DNA from: Leisingera sp. ANG-M7
Lineage (GTDB): Bacteria > Pseudomonadota > Alphaproteobacteria > Rhodobacterales > Rhodobacteraceae
NCBI RefSeq assembly: GCF_000813965.1
Contig: NZ_JWLI01000006.1
Coordinates: 248,001-312,000, forward strand
Direction of reading: 5' to 3'
DNA length: 64,000 bases
A program made the position numbers and the translations under genes. Shown piece by piece: positions 8,380 to 16,387 of the stretch (position 1 is its first letter; the number at the start of each line of letters is the position of its first letter). The notes below the pieces were generated by a model that did not search any database, had not been told where the DNA came from, and saw only the letters and a program-made list of their open reading frames with translations.

Positions 8380-9536
8380 TGTGGCGCAGCCTCGCCTCCA
8401 ACATGCTGACGGTCCTGATCGCCGCCCTGTTCCTGCTGGGCGGCCTCATCCTGTGGGGGCAGTCGCAGTATAAATCCGAAGGCCCGCTGGACACCGCCAT
8501 CTGCCTCCGGGTGGAGCGCGGCTCCAACATGGCACGCGTCAGCCGCGATCTGGAAGCGCAGGGCGCGGTTTCTTCCGGCACCATCTTCCGCATCGGCGCC
8601 AAATACAGCGAAAAAACCGGCCAGCTGAAGGCCGGCAGCTTCCTGGTGGAGCCGGGGTCGTCTATGGAGCGCATCGTCGACGAGATCACCCATTCCGGCG
8701 CCTCCACCTGCGGCACCGAAATCGTCTACCGTGTCGGCGTGACCCGCACCCAGGCTCTGGTGCGTGAGCTGGATCCGGCGACCAGCAAGTTTGAGGAAAT
8801 CGCAGACTTCGTTCTCGGCGAGGATGAGGTCCCGGCCCAGTACACCGAGACCCGCCAGGACGCCGACACCCGCTATCGCATCGCGCTGGCCGAAGGCGTC
8901 ACCAGTTGGCAGGTGGTCGAAGCGCTCAAGGCCATGGATGTGCTGGACGGCGACCCGGGCGAGCGCCCTGCCGAGGGCCTGTTGGCTCCTGACAGCTATG
9001 AGGTCACCCCCGGCACCCAGCGCACCGCGGTCCTGGCAGAAATGCAGGAGCGCCAGCAGCTGCGCATCAACGCCGCCTGGGAAGGCCGCGCGAGCGATGC
9101 CGCTGTCTCCAGTCCTGAGGAAATGCTGATCCTCGCCTCGATCATCGAGAAGGAAACCGGTGTGGCTCAGGAACGCGGTCTGGTTGCTTCTGTGTTCACC
9201 AACCGCCTCAACCGCGGCATGCGCCTGCAGACCGACCCGACGGTGATTTACGGCGTCACCAAGGGCGAGGGCGTCCTGGGCCGCGGGTTGCGCCAAAGCG
9301 AGCTGCGCAAGGCCACCCCTTGGAACACCTATGTGATCGAGGGCCTGCCGCCCACGCCCATCGCCAACCCCGGTATGGCGAGCCTTGAGGCCGCGGTGAA
9401 CCCGGAGACCACGGATTACGTGTTCTTCGTCGCCGACGGCACCGGCGGCCATGCGTTCGCAAAGACGCTGGACGAGCACAACGCCAACGTCGCCAAATGG
9501 CGCGAGATCGAAGCCCAACAGCAGCAGAACAACTGA
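8379..9536 (+). CDS. mltG: endolytic murein transglycosylase MltG
   Basis: This 385-aa inner-membrane enzyme cleaves nascent glycan strands and helps set peptidoglycan chain length. It has an N-terminal membrane anchor (about 6-27), a LysM-like region, and the YceG/MltG catalytic domain. The catalytic Glu257 is in LASIIEKETG, followed by the conserved TDPTVIYG and the GLPPTPIANPG motif. The start overlaps the fabF stop. A strong terminator follows. Confidence 0.95.
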   Translation: MWRSLASNMLTVLIAALFLLGGLILWGQSQYKSEGPLDTAICLRVERGSNMARVSRDLEAQGAVSSGTIFRIGAKYSEKTGQLKAGSFLVEPGSSMERIVDEITHSGASTCGTEIVYRVGVTRTQALVRELDPATSKFEEIADFVLGEDEVPAQYTETRQDADTRYRIALAEGVTSWQVVEALKAMDVLDGDPGERPAEGLLAPDSYEVTPGTQRTAVLAEMQERQQLRINAAWEGRASDAAVSSPEEMLILASIIEKETGVAQERGLVASVFTNRLNRGMRLQTDPTVIYGVTKGEGVLGRGLRQSELRKATPWNTYVIEGLPPTPIANPGMASLEAAVNPETTDYVFFVADGTGGHAFAKTLDEHNANVAKWREIEAQQQQNN

Positions 9537-9562
9537 GGCTGCGAGGGCAGGGCAAAAACAGG

Positions 9563-9590
9563 AAAGGGCGCCATTGGGCGCCCTTTTTTT
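9563..9590 (+). terminator. intrinsic terminator of fabF-mltG
   Basis: 10-bp stem AAAGGGCGCC/GGCGCCCTTT, loop ATTG, then a run of T. Confidence 0.93.
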
Positions 9591-9623
9591 GTCTGGGTAC
9601 TTCCTCCGCGGTGTGTGCCACAG

Positions 9624-10022
9624 TCAGGTATAGATGCAGATGTAGAAATTCGAACCGCTCTGATAGCCGCCGCATTTGTCGTAGAACTCAATCGTCGCCT
9701 TCACAGTCTTGCCTGACAGCGCGCTGAACTGCGATGTCAGGTCCTGCGGCTGCATTGGTGTCACCACGCCGGAGCAGCCGTTGCTGTAGTCATGCGTGTA
9801 GGTGGCAGTGTTGGTTTTGTCATTCTGGTCGGTCAGGGTCAGGGTCACCACGTCGTCAACCGAGGTTTCGCCTTCACCGCTGGGGCCGCCGGACATCACG
9901 ATCGTCGCGCCCTCTGGAATGGACACATAGTGCAGCGTGGCATCATAAAAGATCTTTCCCTTGTCGCCCGGAACAGGTGTCGACTCTTGAGCAGTGGCGA
10001 TCTGGTAGTTTTTCCAACCCAT
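9624..10022 (-). CDS. hypothetical protein, 132 aa, beside the GTA promoter
   Basis: I do not recognise this protein. The start MGWKNYQIATAQE is chosen because GAGGA lies 11 nt upstream; a longer frame to 10085 lacks a ribosome site. It is acidic and rich in Thr, Ser, Gly and Asp, with no signal peptide or membrane helix. A beta-rich fold is suggested by regular alternation (VVTLTLTDQND, TVKATIEFYD). Three cysteines lie near the C-terminus (DKCGG, YICIYT and an earlier NGCSG). It is divergent from the GTA cluster and lower in GC than its neighbours. A link to the GTA is not shown. Confidence 0.55.
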   Translation of the reverse strand: MGWKNYQIATAQESTPVPGDKGKIFYDATLHYVSIPEGATIVMSGGPSGEGETSVDDVVTLTLTDQNDKTNTATYTHDYSNGCSGVVTPMQPQDLTSQFSALSGKTVKATIEFYDKCGGYQSGSNFYICIYT

Positions 10023-10233
10023 CTGGTGATCCTCGCTATTGATTGAAACAGTGACGCACAGCGTGGTGCAAGGCTGAACGTACAACTCATAATTGTGGAT
10101 TCGGAAGATGGGTTTCTTGAAAGATCCGCACCATTTGATTCAGCTTTTGAATTGGAAATCCACTAAAAGTAATTGTTTACAGGTGTGTTCAGGCTTTTTC
10201 AGGCCCGCCTGCAGCGTTCCCCAATGGATGCCC

Positions 10234-10264
10234 GTTGCGCACCCACCGTACGCACCCCTGCCCA
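10234..10264. promoter_or_regulatory. GTA operator A (dyad, repeated before g3)
   Basis: The core at 10236-10254 is TGCGCAC-N5-GTACGCA, a dyad with one mismatch. The 31-bp block matches the block at 12245-12275 at 27 positions. The dyad centre is about 60 bp before the transcription start expected from the adjacent promoter, the usual place for an activator. Identity of the protein is not visible; the known GTA activator GafA is one candidate. Confidence 0.65.
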
Positions 10265-10270
10265 GGAACC

Positions 10271-10299
10271 TTGACTTTTCCACGGAAAACACGTATAGG
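10271..10299 (+). promoter_or_regulatory. GTA cluster promoter (Pg1)
   Basis: TTGACT, exactly 17 bp, then TATAGG: a near-consensus sigma-70 promoter on the GTA strand. It starts 7 bp after operator A. Confidence 0.7.
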
Positions 10300-10402
10300 T
10301 AGTGGTGCAGCTGGAAGAAACATGGACGGCCCCGGACCCCTCCGCCGGCGGCCGTCCTGTCTTTCTCTCGTGCGGACAAAAGCGCATGAGGTAGAGCAAA
10401 TC

Positions 10403-10795
10403 ATGACAGACCAATCGCCAGGCCCGGAACCGGGCCAGACACCCCTTCAGGACGGGGGCGCCCTCCTGAAGCGGCAGGTGCATTACACCGCCAATCTTCT
10501 GCAATCCCTGCAGGAGAGCATATACCGCCTGCGAAATGAGGCGGAGGAGCTACGGGAGCAGCTCGAAACCAACGGGGCCGATGAAACAACCGGCACCAAG
10601 GGGCAGGTCAGCCGTCTGGATCAGCTGATCCGCGAATGCCAGAAAGTGGAGAGACTCCTTGCAGAACAAAGCACCGAATTCGCCCGCATGCTCAAATCCG
10701 AACACGAACTCGATCCCGTCGCGGCGCGCGCAGCTGTCGAGCTCGGACTTTCTCGCCTGCGTGCCGCCCTCGATCCTGAGCTTGTTCTTGAATGA
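10403..10795 (+). CDS. GTA small terminase subunit (g1)
   Basis: This 130-aa protein is first in the GTA cluster, where R. capsulatus has g1, the TerS that recognises DNA and works with the large terminase in headful packaging. It has a Pro-rich N-terminus, then a long helical region (about 28-105) compatible with a TerS oligomerisation coiled coil. In this family it lacks a classical DNA-binding motif. The ATG at 10403 was chosen over upstream in-frame codons because MTDQSPGPEPG marks the start of a sensible protein and lies just downstream of the promoter leader. It overlaps the start of g2. Confidence 0.82.
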   Translation: MTDQSPGPEPGQTPLQDGGALLKRQVHYTANLLQSLQESIYRLRNEAEELREQLETNGADETTGTKGQVSRLDQLIRECQKVERLLAEQSTEFARMLKSEHELDPVAARAAVELGLSRLRAALDPELVLE

Positions 10796-12074
10796 GCTGG
10801 ACCGCAAAACCCTCTGTGCGCTGCCGCATCTGTTCGACATCTGGGCGCTGGACCACCAGCGCCCGCCGCCCGGCGATTGGCGCGCCTGGGTGATCCTGGG
10901 TGGCCGCGGTGCCGGCAAGACGCGGGCAGGGGCCGAATGGGTCCGTTCCCTGGCCGAAGGGGCCAGCCCCTATGATCCCGGTACCGCGCGGCGCATCGCA
11001 CTGGTGGCCGAAACCTATGACCAGGTGCGCGACGTGATGATCCACGGCGACAGCGGAATCCTGGCCTGCTCGCCGCCGGACCGCCGCCCCAAGTGGAAAG
11101 CGTCAGAGCGCAAGCTGATCTGGCCCAACGGCGCCGAAGCACAGGCGTTTTCCGCCCACGACCCCGAGGCCCTGCGCGGCCCCCAGTTCGACGCCGCCTG
11201 GGCGGATGAGCTGGCCAAGTGGCGCAAAGGCCAGGAGAGCTGGGACATGCTGCAGTTTGCGCTGCGGCTGGGGCAGGACCCCCGCGTCTGCGTCACCACC
11301 ACGCCCCGCAACGCGCCCGTCCTGAAACGGCTGCTGGCCTCGCCCAGCACCGTCACCACCCACGCTGCGACTGAGGCCAACCGCGCCAACCTCGCGCCGT
11401 CCTTCCTGACAGAAGTGCGCGCGCGCTATGCGGGCACCCGGCTGGGCCGGCAGGAACTGGACGGGGTGATGCTCTCGGACATCCAGGGCGCGCTCTGGAC
11501 CACCGCAGCGCTGGTGGATGCACAGGTGGCTGAGGCACCGCCTCTGGACCGGATTGTGGTTGCCGTCGATCCGGCCGTCAGCGCCGGCAAGAACTCAGAC
11601 GCCTGCGGCATCGTCGTGGCGGGCGCCGTCACCCAGGGCCCGCCGCAGGACTGGCAGGCCTATGTGCTGGCGGATTGCACCGTGCAGGGCGCCGGCCCGC
11701 TCGCCTGGGCGCAGGCGGTGATCGCCACCCGCGACCGCTTTGGCGCCGAACGGGTGGTGGCAGAGGTCAACCAGGGCGGCGCGCTGGTCGAAACCGTGCT
11801 GCGCCAGGCCGACCCGCTGGTGCCGTTCCGCGCGCTCCACGCCCGCAAGGGCAAATCCGCCCGCGCCGAACCGGTGGCCGCGCTCTATGAGCAGGGCCGG
11901 GTGCATCACCTGCCGGGGCTGGGAGAGCTGGAGGACCAGATGTGCCAGATGACCCCGCAGGGCTACCGCGGCAGCGGCTCGCCCGACCGGGTCGATGCGC
12001 TGGTCTGGGCGCTGCATGAGCTGATCATCCAGCCCGCCGCCAACCTGCGCAGGCCGCAGGTCAGGGTGCTGTAG
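10761..12074 (+). CDS. GTA large terminase (g2), packaging ATPase/nuclease
   Basis: This protein of about 437 aa packages host DNA into GTA heads. Counting from the GTG at 10761, Walker A is GGRGAGKT (47-54), the Walker B acid pair Asp-Glu is at 149-150 in AWADELAKW, and the C-terminal RNase H-like nuclease shows VAVDPAVSAGKNSDA and DRVDALVWAL. No ATG fits; the ATG at 10659 lies deep in g1 and adds non-family residues. The GTG (or a TTG at 10782/10788) is therefore proposed. It overlaps g1 by about 35 nt, which suggests coupling. Confidence 0.93.
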   Translation: MPPSILSLFLNELDRKTLCALPHLFDIWALDHQRPPPGDWRAWVILGGRGAGKTRAGAEWVRSLAEGASPYDPGTARRIALVAETYDQVRDVMIHGDSGILACSPPDRRPKWKASERKLIWPNGAEAQAFSAHDPEALRGPQFDAAWADELAKWRKGQESWDMLQFALRLGQDPRVCVTTTPRNAPVLKRLLASPSTVTTHAATEANRANLAPSFLTEVRARYAGTRLGRQELDGVMLSDIQGALWTTAALVDAQVAEAPPLDRIVVAVDPAVSAGKNSDACGIVVAGAVTQGPPQDWQAYVLADCTVQGAGPLAWAQAVIATRDRFGAERVVAEVNQGGALVETVLRQADPLVPFRALHARKGKSARAEPVAALYEQGRVHHLPGLGELEDQMCQMTPQGYRGSGSPDRVDALVWALHELIIQPAANLRRPQVRVL

Positions 12075-12094
12075 AACCTCTCAACCAACCAACC

Positions 12095-12178
12095 GCCCGG
12101 CGGCACGCCGGGCAGCGCCCGTCCCGCCCCACACCGGGCGGGCGCTTCGCGTCCACCCCGCCGGGACGGGCGCTGCCC
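12095..12178. repeat. REP-like hairpin and large inverted repeat after g2
   Basis: GCCCGGCG-GCA-CGCCGGGC at 12095-12113 is a perfect hairpin. Arms GGGCAGCGCCCGTCCC (12110-12125) and its exact reverse complement (12163-12178) form a larger stem. The first unit is almost the same as the hairpin inside g14 (20687-20704). Confidence 0.75.
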
Positions 12179-12244
12179 TCAGTGTGATGCAACACTGTAT
12201 TGTTTCCTTTGTATTCGTTTAATTTCAATAGTTTATATTCAGGT

Positions 12245-12275
12245 GTTGCGTACCCACCGTACGCACCGCTTGCCA
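12245..12275. promoter_or_regulatory. GTA operator B (perfect dyad) before g3
   Basis: The core at 12247-12265 is a perfect dyad TGCGTAC-N5-GTACGCA, with the same 5-nt centre (CCACC) as operator A. It lies 96 bp before the g3 ATG. The promoter at matching distance is poor (TTCAGG near 12280, TAATCC near 12301), so any start here would need an activator. Confidence 0.6.
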
Positions 12276-12371
12276 AATCTTCAGGCCTTTGGGGCACTAA
12301 TAATCCTCAGCAAAGGCGCACCAGTCCCAAGGGCCGGCAGCGCCACCTACGAACAACCTGAGGAGCGGACC

Positions 12372-13616
12372 ATGGTCTTTGACCTGCTGCGGCGCAAAAC
12401 GCCAGACCCCCAGAAATCAGGCCCCCTGAAACCGGGCCCCAATACTCCGGGCCTGGAACAGAAGACCAGCCAGACCGCCCGCGTGGTCTCCTGGCACGGC
12501 GCCGGCCGCATCGCCTGGAGCCCGCGCGACACCGTCTCGCTGACCCGCAGCGGCTTTGCCGGCAATCCGGTCACCCACCGGGTGATCCGCCTCATTGCCG
12601 AGGCCGCAGCCGCGGTGCCGCTGGTCCTGCAGGACAGCCGCCAGCGCTTTGACACCCACCCCTGGCTGGCGCTGCTGGCCCGTCCCAATCCGGCCCAGAC
12701 CCAGGCCGAGATGCTGGAGGCGCTCTATGGCCACCTGCTCCTCTCCGGCAACGCCTATATCGAGATGGTCACGGCAGAAGACGCAACCCCTGCAGAACTG
12801 CACGTGCTGCGCTCCGACCGGATGAACGTGGTGCCGGGGCCGGACGGCTGGCCTGCGGGTTTTGACTATGTGGTGGGCGGGCGCAAGCACCGCTTCGCCA
12901 ACGAGCCCGGCAATTCCCCGGTCTGCCATATCAAAAGCTTCCACCCGCAGGACGACCACTACGGCCTCTCACCCCTGCAGTCGGCGGCGATGGCCATTGA
13001 TGTCCACAACGCCGCCTCCCGCTGGTCCAAGGCGCTGCTGGACAACGCAGCCCGCCCCTCCGGCGCGCTGGTCTGGACCGGATCCGACGGCCAGGGGCAG
13101 ATGTCCGACGATCAATTCCGTAACCTAAGTGACCAGATCCAAACAAATTTCCAGGGTGCCCAGAATGCCGGCCGTCCGATGGTGCTGGAGGGCGGATTGG
13201 ACTGGAAACCGATGGGCTTCTCCCCCTCGGACATGGAATTCCAGAAAACCAAGGACACCGCCGCCCGCGAAATTGCGCTGGCCTTCGGGGTGCCGCCGAT
13301 GCTGATCGGCATCCCCGGCGATGCGACCTATGCCAACTACCAGGAGGCCAACCGCGCCTTCTACCGGCTGACCGTGCTGCCGCTGGTCTCCAAGGTCACC
13401 GCTGCGCTGTCCGGCTGGCTCACCGCCTGGACCGGCGAGGCGCTGACGTTGAAGCCCGACCTCGACCAGCTGCCAGCGCTCGCGGCAGAGCGCGAGGCGC
13501 AGTGGCGGCGCATCACCTCCGCGGATTTCCTCACACCCGCGGAGAAGCGGCGTCTGCTGGGGTTGCCCACAGAAACCCTGCCCACAGAGCAGACGGAGGG
13601 CGGACAGGATGACTGA
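12372..13616 (+). CDS. GTA portal protein (g3), HK97 family
   Basis: This 414-aa protein forms the dodecameric ring through which DNA enters the head. It has the HK97-type portal features: a Lys/Arg/Pro-rich N-terminus, VTHRVIRLIAEAAAAVPL, NAYIEMV, HIKSFHPQDDHYGLSPLQSA, and the C-terminal GVPPMLIGIPGDATYANYQEA. The ATG follows AGGAG at good spacing; upstream in-frame codons run through the regulatory dyad and are excluded. It is preceded by the structured spacer and overlaps g3.5 by 8 nt. Confidence 0.95.
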   Translation: MVFDLLRRKTPDPQKSGPLKPGPNTPGLEQKTSQTARVVSWHGAGRIAWSPRDTVSLTRSGFAGNPVTHRVIRLIAEAAAAVPLVLQDSRQRFDTHPWLALLARPNPAQTQAEMLEALYGHLLLSGNAYIEMVTAEDATPAELHVLRSDRMNVVPGPDGWPAGFDYVVGGRKHRFANEPGNSPVCHIKSFHPQDDHYGLSPLQSAAMAIDVHNAASRWSKALLDNAARPSGALVWTGSDGQGQMSDDQFRNLSDQIQTNFQGAQNAGRPMVLEGGLDWKPMGFSPSDMEFQKTKDTAAREIALAFGVPPMLIGIPGDATYANYQEANRAFYRLTVLPLVSKVTAALSGWLTAWTGEALTLKPDLDQLPALAAEREAQWRRITSADFLTPAEKRRLLGLPTETLPTEQTEGGQDD

Positions 13617-13833
13617 GCACCCGATGCACGCATTTGATTGTTCACCGGGATTGCGCCTGTCCGCCCATGAGCGGGTGGCCCAGATCCAGAACGACGCCGT
13701 GAACCGCCGCCTCGACCGGATCGAGCAGATGATGGAGCGGCTGGAGAAACGCCTCTGGCTCACCGTCTACGGCGTTGCCGCCGTCATCCTGGCGCAGGCC
13801 TTCCAATCCTTCCTGACGGTTCAATTGCCGTAA
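13609..13833 (+). CDS. GTA head formation protein (g3.5)
   Basis: This 74-aa protein matches the small RcGTA g3.5-type gene between portal and prohead protease. It has an N-terminal soluble part, a helical stretch (about 20-48, NRRLDRIEQMMERLEKRL) likely to form a coiled coil, and one membrane-like helix (about 50-71). Its start overlaps the g3 stop, so it is co-translated. Its exact role in head formation is not shown by the sequence. Confidence 0.78.
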   Translation: MTEHPMHAFDCSPGLRLSAHERVAQIQNDAVNRRLDRIEQMMERLEKRLWLTVYGVAAVILAQAFQSFLTVQLP

Positions 13834-13856
13834 ACCCAACGACTTGCGAGGTTCAG

Positions 13857-14426
13857 ATGATGCAGGGATCCCCCCAGCTGGAACATAAATTCGCACGCTT
13901 CGGCGAGGATCTCTCGCTGAAGGACGCAACCGAAATCAAGGGCTACGCCAGCCTGTTCGGCCAAACCGACCAGGGCGGCGACGTTGTGCAGCGCGGCGCC
14001 TATGCGGCCTCGCTCAAGGCGCTTCGCGATCAGGGCCGCACCGTCAAGATGCTGTGGCAGCACGATCCGCACCAGCCCATCGGCGTCTGGGACGAGGTGC
14101 GCGAGGACACCCGCGGGCTTTACGTCAAGGGCCGCATCCTCACCGCCACACCCAAAGGCGCTGAAGCAGCAGCCTTGATCGAGGCTGGCGCCATCGACGG
14201 ACTCTCGATCGGCTACCGCACCCAGAAAGCCACCCGCGCCCCCGACGGCACCCGCCAGCTCACGCAGGTGGAACTGTGGGAGGTGTCGCTGGTCACCTTC
14301 CCGATGCTGCCCGCCGCCCGGGTGGCAGCCAAATCCTCCGCCGATGCGGAAGCACAAGCGCTGCGCGCCCTGGCCGACGGCCTGCGCCAGATCACCCGTG
14401 ACCTCAGAACAGGACACCAAACATGA
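13857..14426 (+). CDS. GTA prohead protease (g4), HK97 family
   Basis: This 189-aa serine protease of the HK97/U35 type trims the capsid protein during head maturation. The likely catalytic residues are His69 in LWQHDP and Ser117 in DGLSIGY; EIKGYASLFG and ELWEVSLVTFPM are family hallmarks. GAGG precedes a double ATG. Its stop overlaps the capsid start by 4 nt (ATGA). Confidence 0.95.
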   Translation: MMQGSPQLEHKFARFGEDLSLKDATEIKGYASLFGQTDQGGDVVQRGAYAASLKALRDQGRTVKMLWQHDPHQPIGVWDEVREDTRGLYVKGRILTATPKGAEAAALIEAGAIDGLSIGYRTQKATRAPDGTRQLTQVELWEVSLVTFPMLPAARVAAKSSADAEAQALRALADGLRQITRDLRTGHQT

Positions 14427-15604
14427 GCAACCAAGACCTCCCGGCCCAAACCGGGGACGCAGCGCCCCTGGCGCATGAAGTGAAACAGGCCATGACCGGC
14501 TTTCTTCATGAATTCAAGGGGTTTCAGGACGACGTGCAATCAAGGCTGAAACAGGCAGAAGAGCGAGTGACCATGCTGGACCGTAAGACAATCTCTCAGA
14601 ACCGCCCCCATCTGGCAGCCAGCCAGGACGCGGGCGCCCCGCACCAGAAGGCGTTCAACGCCTACCTGCGCAACGGCGACGACGACGGCCTGCGCGGGCT
14701 TGAGCTGGACGGCAAATCCATGTCCACCGCCGTGGGCAGCGACGGCGGCTATCTGGTCGACCCGCAGACCTCCGACACCGTCAAGGCGGTGCTGAACGCC
14801 TCCGCCTCGATCCGCGCCGTGGCCTCCGTGGTGCATGTAGAGGCGTCGTCTTATGACGTGCTGATCGACCACAGCGAAATGGGCGCCGGCTGGGCCAATG
14901 AAACCGGCCCGTCCACGGAAACCTCCACCGGCAGCATCGACCGCATCTCGATCCCGCTGCACGAACTCAGCGCGCTGCCCAAGGCGTCGCAGCGGCTGCT
15001 GGACGACAGCGCCTTTGATATCGAGGGCTGGCTGGCCGGCCGCATCGCCGACAAATTCGCCCGCTCCGAGGCCGACGCCTTCATCAACGGCGACGGCGTC
15101 GACAAACCCACCGGCTTCCTCAACTACAACGTCGAGGAAAACGACAGCTGGACCTGGGGCAACATCGGCTACAAGGCCACCGGCGTCGACGGCGAGATCG
15201 GCAACGGCGACGCGATCATCGACCTGGTCTATGCGCTGGGGGCGGAATACCGTGCCAACGCCACCTTCATTCTGAACTCCAAGACCGCGGGAATGCTGCG
15301 GAAATTGAAAGACGCCGATGGCCGCTTCCTGTGGTCCGACGGCCTGGCCGCGGGCGAGCCTGCGCGCCTGATGGGCTACCCGGTGCTGATTGCCGAGGAC
15401 ATGCCGGACCCGGCCGCCAACAGTTTCCCCATCGCCTTCGGCGACTTCCGCGCCGGCTACACCATTGCCGAACGCCCGGACCTGCGGGTGATGCGCGACC
15501 CCTTCAGCGCCAAGCCGCATGTGCTGTTCTACGCGACCAAACGCGTCGGCGGCGACGTCAGCGACTTTGCCGCGATCAAGCTGATGAAATTCGGCCTGAG
15601 CTGA
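14423..15604 (+). CDS. GTA major capsid protein (g5), HK97 fold
   Basis: This 393-aa protein builds the GTA shell. Residues 1 to about 70 form a charged helical delta/scaffold region (FKGFQDDVQSRLKQAEERV), expected to be removed by g4. The HK97-fold body begins near HQKAFNAYLRNG and includes STAVGSDGGYLVDPQ, ADAFINGDGVDKPTGFL and RVGGDVSDFAAIKLMKF. Start and stop are clear. It is followed by a 180-bp spacer with a long inverted repeat, unlike the overlapping genes before it. Confidence 0.97.
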   Translation: MSNQDLPAQTGDAAPLAHEVKQAMTGFLHEFKGFQDDVQSRLKQAEERVTMLDRKTISQNRPHLAASQDAGAPHQKAFNAYLRNGDDDGLRGLELDGKSMSTAVGSDGGYLVDPQTSDTVKAVLNASASIRAVASVVHVEASSYDVLIDHSEMGAGWANETGPSTETSTGSIDRISIPLHELSALPKASQRLLDDSAFDIEGWLAGRIADKFARSEADAFINGDGVDKPTGFLNYNVEENDSWTWGNIGYKATGVDGEIGNGDAIIDLVYALGAEYRANATFILNSKTAGMLRKLKDADGRFLWSDGLAAGEPARLMGYPVLIAEDMPDPAANSFPIAFGDFRAGYTIAERPDLRVMRDPFSAKPHVLFYATKRVGGDVSDFAAIKLMKFGLS

Positions 15605-15646
15605 CCGCTCAGCGCTGATGGCGGACCGGCAGCCCGGTCCGCCGGC

Positions 15647-15730
15647 TGGTACGCACCCCATATTTCCCTGCCGTCTAGCTGCTCCCCCTCCGTCCGAGCG
15701 GCAGGGAACGGTGCGTGCCGGCCGAACCTT
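15647..15730. repeat. long imperfect inverted repeat between capsid and g6
   Basis: GGTACGCACC (15648-15657) and TTCCCTGCCG (15664-15673) are mirrored by CGGCAGGGAA (15699-15708) and GGTGCGTGCC (15710-15719). It can fold into a two-part stem. The outer arms resemble half-sites of the GTA dyad. It may limit read-through after the capsid gene or stabilise its mRNA. Confidence 0.6.
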
Positions 15731-15784
15731 AAAAACCGGACAGCAGATCAGGGCCGGCACAAGGGGGAGGCCCGCAGGAGTGAG

Positions 15785-16387
15785 ATGATGATGCTGAGCG
15801 AAGTGACCCCCGTGCCCGAGGCCGCCCTGCCGCTGGCCCCCTTCAAGGCGCACCTCCGCCTGGGCACCGGCTTTGGCGAGGACAGCCTGCAGGACGAGGT
15901 GCTGATCGGCTTCCTGCGCGCCGCCGTGGCCGCGGTGGAAGGAAGAACCGGCAAGGCACTGATAACACGTGAATTTGAGATCGAGATCCGCCACTGGCGC
16001 GACCGTGGCCGGATGGTGTTTCCCATCGCCCCGGTGCAGGCCGTGACAGAGGTGATGATCCGCGGCGCCGCTGGCGCTGAGACGGTGCTGGACCCTGCCG
16101 CCTACCAACTGGAGCGCGACAGCCAGCGCCCGGCGCTGTGTCCCGCGGGCAGCCTGCTGCCGCCGATACCGGCCGGCGGTCTGGCCCGGATCACCCTTCA
16201 GGCCGGCATGGCCGCGGACTGGGGCGGCTTGCCCGCCGATCTGGGTCAGGCGGTGATGCTGCTGGCCGCGCATTACTACGAATACCGGGCCGACACCGGC
16301 CTCCATGGCGGCTGCATGCCCTTTGGCGTCACCAGCCTGATTGAACGTTACCGCACCCTGCGGCTGACATTGGGAGGCCTGGCATGA
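15785..16387 (+). CDS. GTA head-tail connector protein (g6)
   Basis: This 200-aa protein has the phage gp6-like adaptor pattern (FKAHLRLGTGFGEDSLQDEVLIGFLRAAVAAVEGRTGKAL) and the C-terminal YRTLRLTLGGLA. It binds the portal and starts the neck. Three ATGs in a row begin the gene; GGAG stands 5-11 nt upstream, so 15785 or 15788 is likely. It overlaps g7 by 4 nt. Confidence 0.9.
   Translation: MMMLSEVTPVPEAALPLAPFKAHLRLGTGFGEDSLQDEVLIGFLRAAVAAVEGRTGKALITREFEIEIRHWRDRGRMVFPIAPVQAVTEVMIRGAAGAETVLDPAAYQLERDSQRPALCPAGSLLPPIPAGGLARITLQAGMAADWGGLPADLGQAVMLLAAHYYEYRADTGLHGGCMPFGVTSLIERYRTLRLTLGGLA

Larger units (their letters stand above)
10023..10402. other. regulatory region upstream of the GTA cluster
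   Basis: This 380-bp divergent region holds no gene. It is AT-rich at 10140-10195 (including a TTGAAT-N17-TAATTG match at 10147-10175), then carries the 31-bp repeat with a dyad (10234-10264) and a canonical promoter (10271-10299) with about 97 nt of leader before g1. Confidence 0.7.
12075..12371. other. structured spacer between GTA g2 and g3
   Basis: This 297-bp spacer interrupts an otherwise tightly packed operon. It contains a REP-like hairpin (12095-12113), a 16-bp perfect inverted repeat around a 37-nt loop (12110-12178), a 44-bp AT-rich tract (12197-12240), and a second copy of the GTA dyad (12245-12275). No gene is seen. Confidence 0.65.

Noticed and set aside
12217-12240. Possible CtrA box (TTAA-N7-TTAA) near GTA g3
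   Set aside because: Only the first half is present; the second half reads AGTT.
15601-15784. A missed small gene between GTA g5 and g6
   Set aside because: No frame longer than a few dozen codons with a ribosome site; the stretch is explained by an inverted repeat.
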